Positions 5,143 to 5,796 of a stretch of 5,796 bases of DNA are shown here, piece by piece (positions within the stretch are counted from its first letter, which is position 1; each line of letters begins with the position of its first letter). Both the position numbers and the translations under genes were made by a program. The notes beneath the pieces are model-generated. The model was not told the DNA's origin. It searched no databases and was given only the letters and a program-made list of their open reading frames with translations. Source of the stretch: DATKCJ01 sp035513275 (GTDB lineage: Bacteria > Verrucomicrobiota > Verrucomicrobiia > Opitutales > Opitutaceae); assembly GCA_035513275.1 (NCBI GenBank), contig DATKCJ010000395.1:1-5796 (forward strand), given 5' to 3'.

Positions 5143-5796
5143 TCCGCTCCACCGTCATGCACCAGCCGATCAAGCCAATCGCGACCGCGCTGTTGCTTTG
5201 CCTCGGCACCGCGTTTGCCGCGGCGGAAACTCCCGTCGACAGACACGGCCGGCTCCAGGTCGCCGGCAACAAGATCGTCGGCGCGCACGGCCAGCCCGTC
5301 AGCCTCGCGGGCGTCAGCTTCGGCTGGAGCCAGTGGGATGCAGCGCGGTTCTACAACGCAGGCGCGGTCGAGACGCTCGCCGATGACTGGCAAGCCGGCA
5401 TCGTGCGGGCCGCGCTCGGCGTGCATCGCACCGGCTTCCTCTCGGCACCCGCGGAGAACGAAGCGCGGGTTGTTGCCGTCATCGATGCGGCGATCGCGAA
5501 CGGTATCTACGTGATCATCGACTGGCACGATCATCACGCGCACGAGCACCCCGAGCTTGCGATTGCGTTCTTCGAGCGGATGGCGCGCGCCTACGGTGAC
5601 AAGCCGAACGTAATCTACGAACTCTTCAATGAGCCGCTGCGCGATGTCTCGTGGTCACGCGACGTGAAACCCTACGCCGAACGCGTCATCACGGCGATCC
5701 GCGCGATTGATCCCGACAACCTCATCCTCGTCGGTTCTCCTTCGTGGTCGCAGGATGTTGATATTGCTGCGAAAGATCCGATCAGTGACGCGAATG
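5139..5796 (+). CDS. Secreted GH5-type endoglucanase-like glycoside hydrolase (N-terminal part, runs off the window)
   Basis: The frame is open from GTG 5139 to the window end, about 219 codons. The start has a basic n-region (R3, K12) and a hydrophobic stretch (PIATALLLCLGTAFAAAE), a Sec signal peptide with likely cleavage near AFAAA/E, so the enzyme is exported. The mature part fits GH5 cellulases, probably near subfamily 2. It shows a short N-terminal strand region (GRLQVAGNKIVGAHGQPVSL), AGVSFGWSQW (57-66), the conserved arginine R90 in IVRAALGV, VIIDWHDHHAH (125-135), and ELFNEP with the acid/base glutamate E165. The nucleophile glutamate and the end of the barrel lie outside the window. 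The likely role is hydrolysis of beta-1,4-glucan or a related beta-glycan; exact specificity is not shown. The GTG overlaps the dehydrogenase stop by 4 bp. ATG 5157 is an alternative start that still keeps the signal peptide. Confidence 0.85.
   Translation, partial: MIRSTVMHQPIKPIATALLLCLGTAFAAAETPVDRHGRLQVAGNKIVGAHGQPVSLAGVSFGWSQWDAARFYNAGAVETLADDWQAGIVRAALGVHRTGFLSAPAENEARVVAVIDAAIANGIYVIIDWHDHHAHEHPELAIAFFERMARAYGDKPNVIYELFNEPLRDVSWSRDVKPYAERVITAIRAIDPDNLILVGSPSWSQDVDIAAKDPISDAN

Noticed and set aside
5139..5240. Lipoprotein signal (LLLC) in the GH5-type protein
   Set aside because: The residue before Cys is Leu, where a lipobox needs Gly, Ala or Ser; the AFAAA/E site fits an ordinary Sec signal better.

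Overview
The window is GC-rich and every supported gene is on the + strand. It carries most of a bidirectional, NAD(P)-linked [NiFe]-hydrogenase locus of the Hox type (group 3d by subunit make-up), followed by the start of a carbohydrate-related gene pair. Gene order is hoxF (3' end only), hoxU, hoxY, hoxH, hoxW, then a Gfo/Idh/MocA-family dehydrogenase and the 5' part of a secreted GH5-type glycoside hydrolase. The host cannot be fixed from the sequence. The GC-rich coding style, the abundant Gfo/Idh/MocA and GH5 families beside a Hox hydrogenase, and the hairpin repeats in the gaps would fit a Verrucomicrobiota-like (Opitutales-type) bacterium. That is an inference held with modest confidence.

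Region 1-1668 holds the diaphorase module (HoxF C-terminus and HoxU) and the small hydrogenase subunit HoxY, tightly packed: a 12-bp gap between hoxF and hoxU, and a 13-bp overlap between hoxU and hoxY. Region 1669-1896 is a 228-bp gap that splits hoxY from hoxH. It contains a 127-bp inverted-repeat element with ends built of tandem decamers and a hairpin near its centre. Region 1897-3815 holds the large subunit HoxH and, 23 bp later, its dedicated maturation endopeptidase HoxW.

Region 3816-4086 is a 271-bp gap packed with hairpins. Two are head-to-head copies of a 26-nt REP-like unit whose stems differ by a compensatory C:G to G:C change, and a third, diverged unit follows. Region 4087-5796 holds the dehydrogenase and the glycoside hydrolase, probably translationally coupled by a GTGA overlap.

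Working model: HoxH/HoxY exchange H2 with protons and electrons at a Ni-Fe centre. Electrons pass through the HoxY proximal cluster and the HoxU Fe-S chain to HoxF, which exchanges them with NAD(P). HoxW trims the HoxH C-terminus once nickel is loaded. All metal-ligand residues expected in HoxU, HoxY and HoxH are present, so the encoded enzyme looks intact within the window. The hyp cofactor-assembly genes, any hoxE and the N-terminal part of HoxF lie outside. The hydrogenase system itself is known. The least explained material is the two families of structured intergenic repeats.
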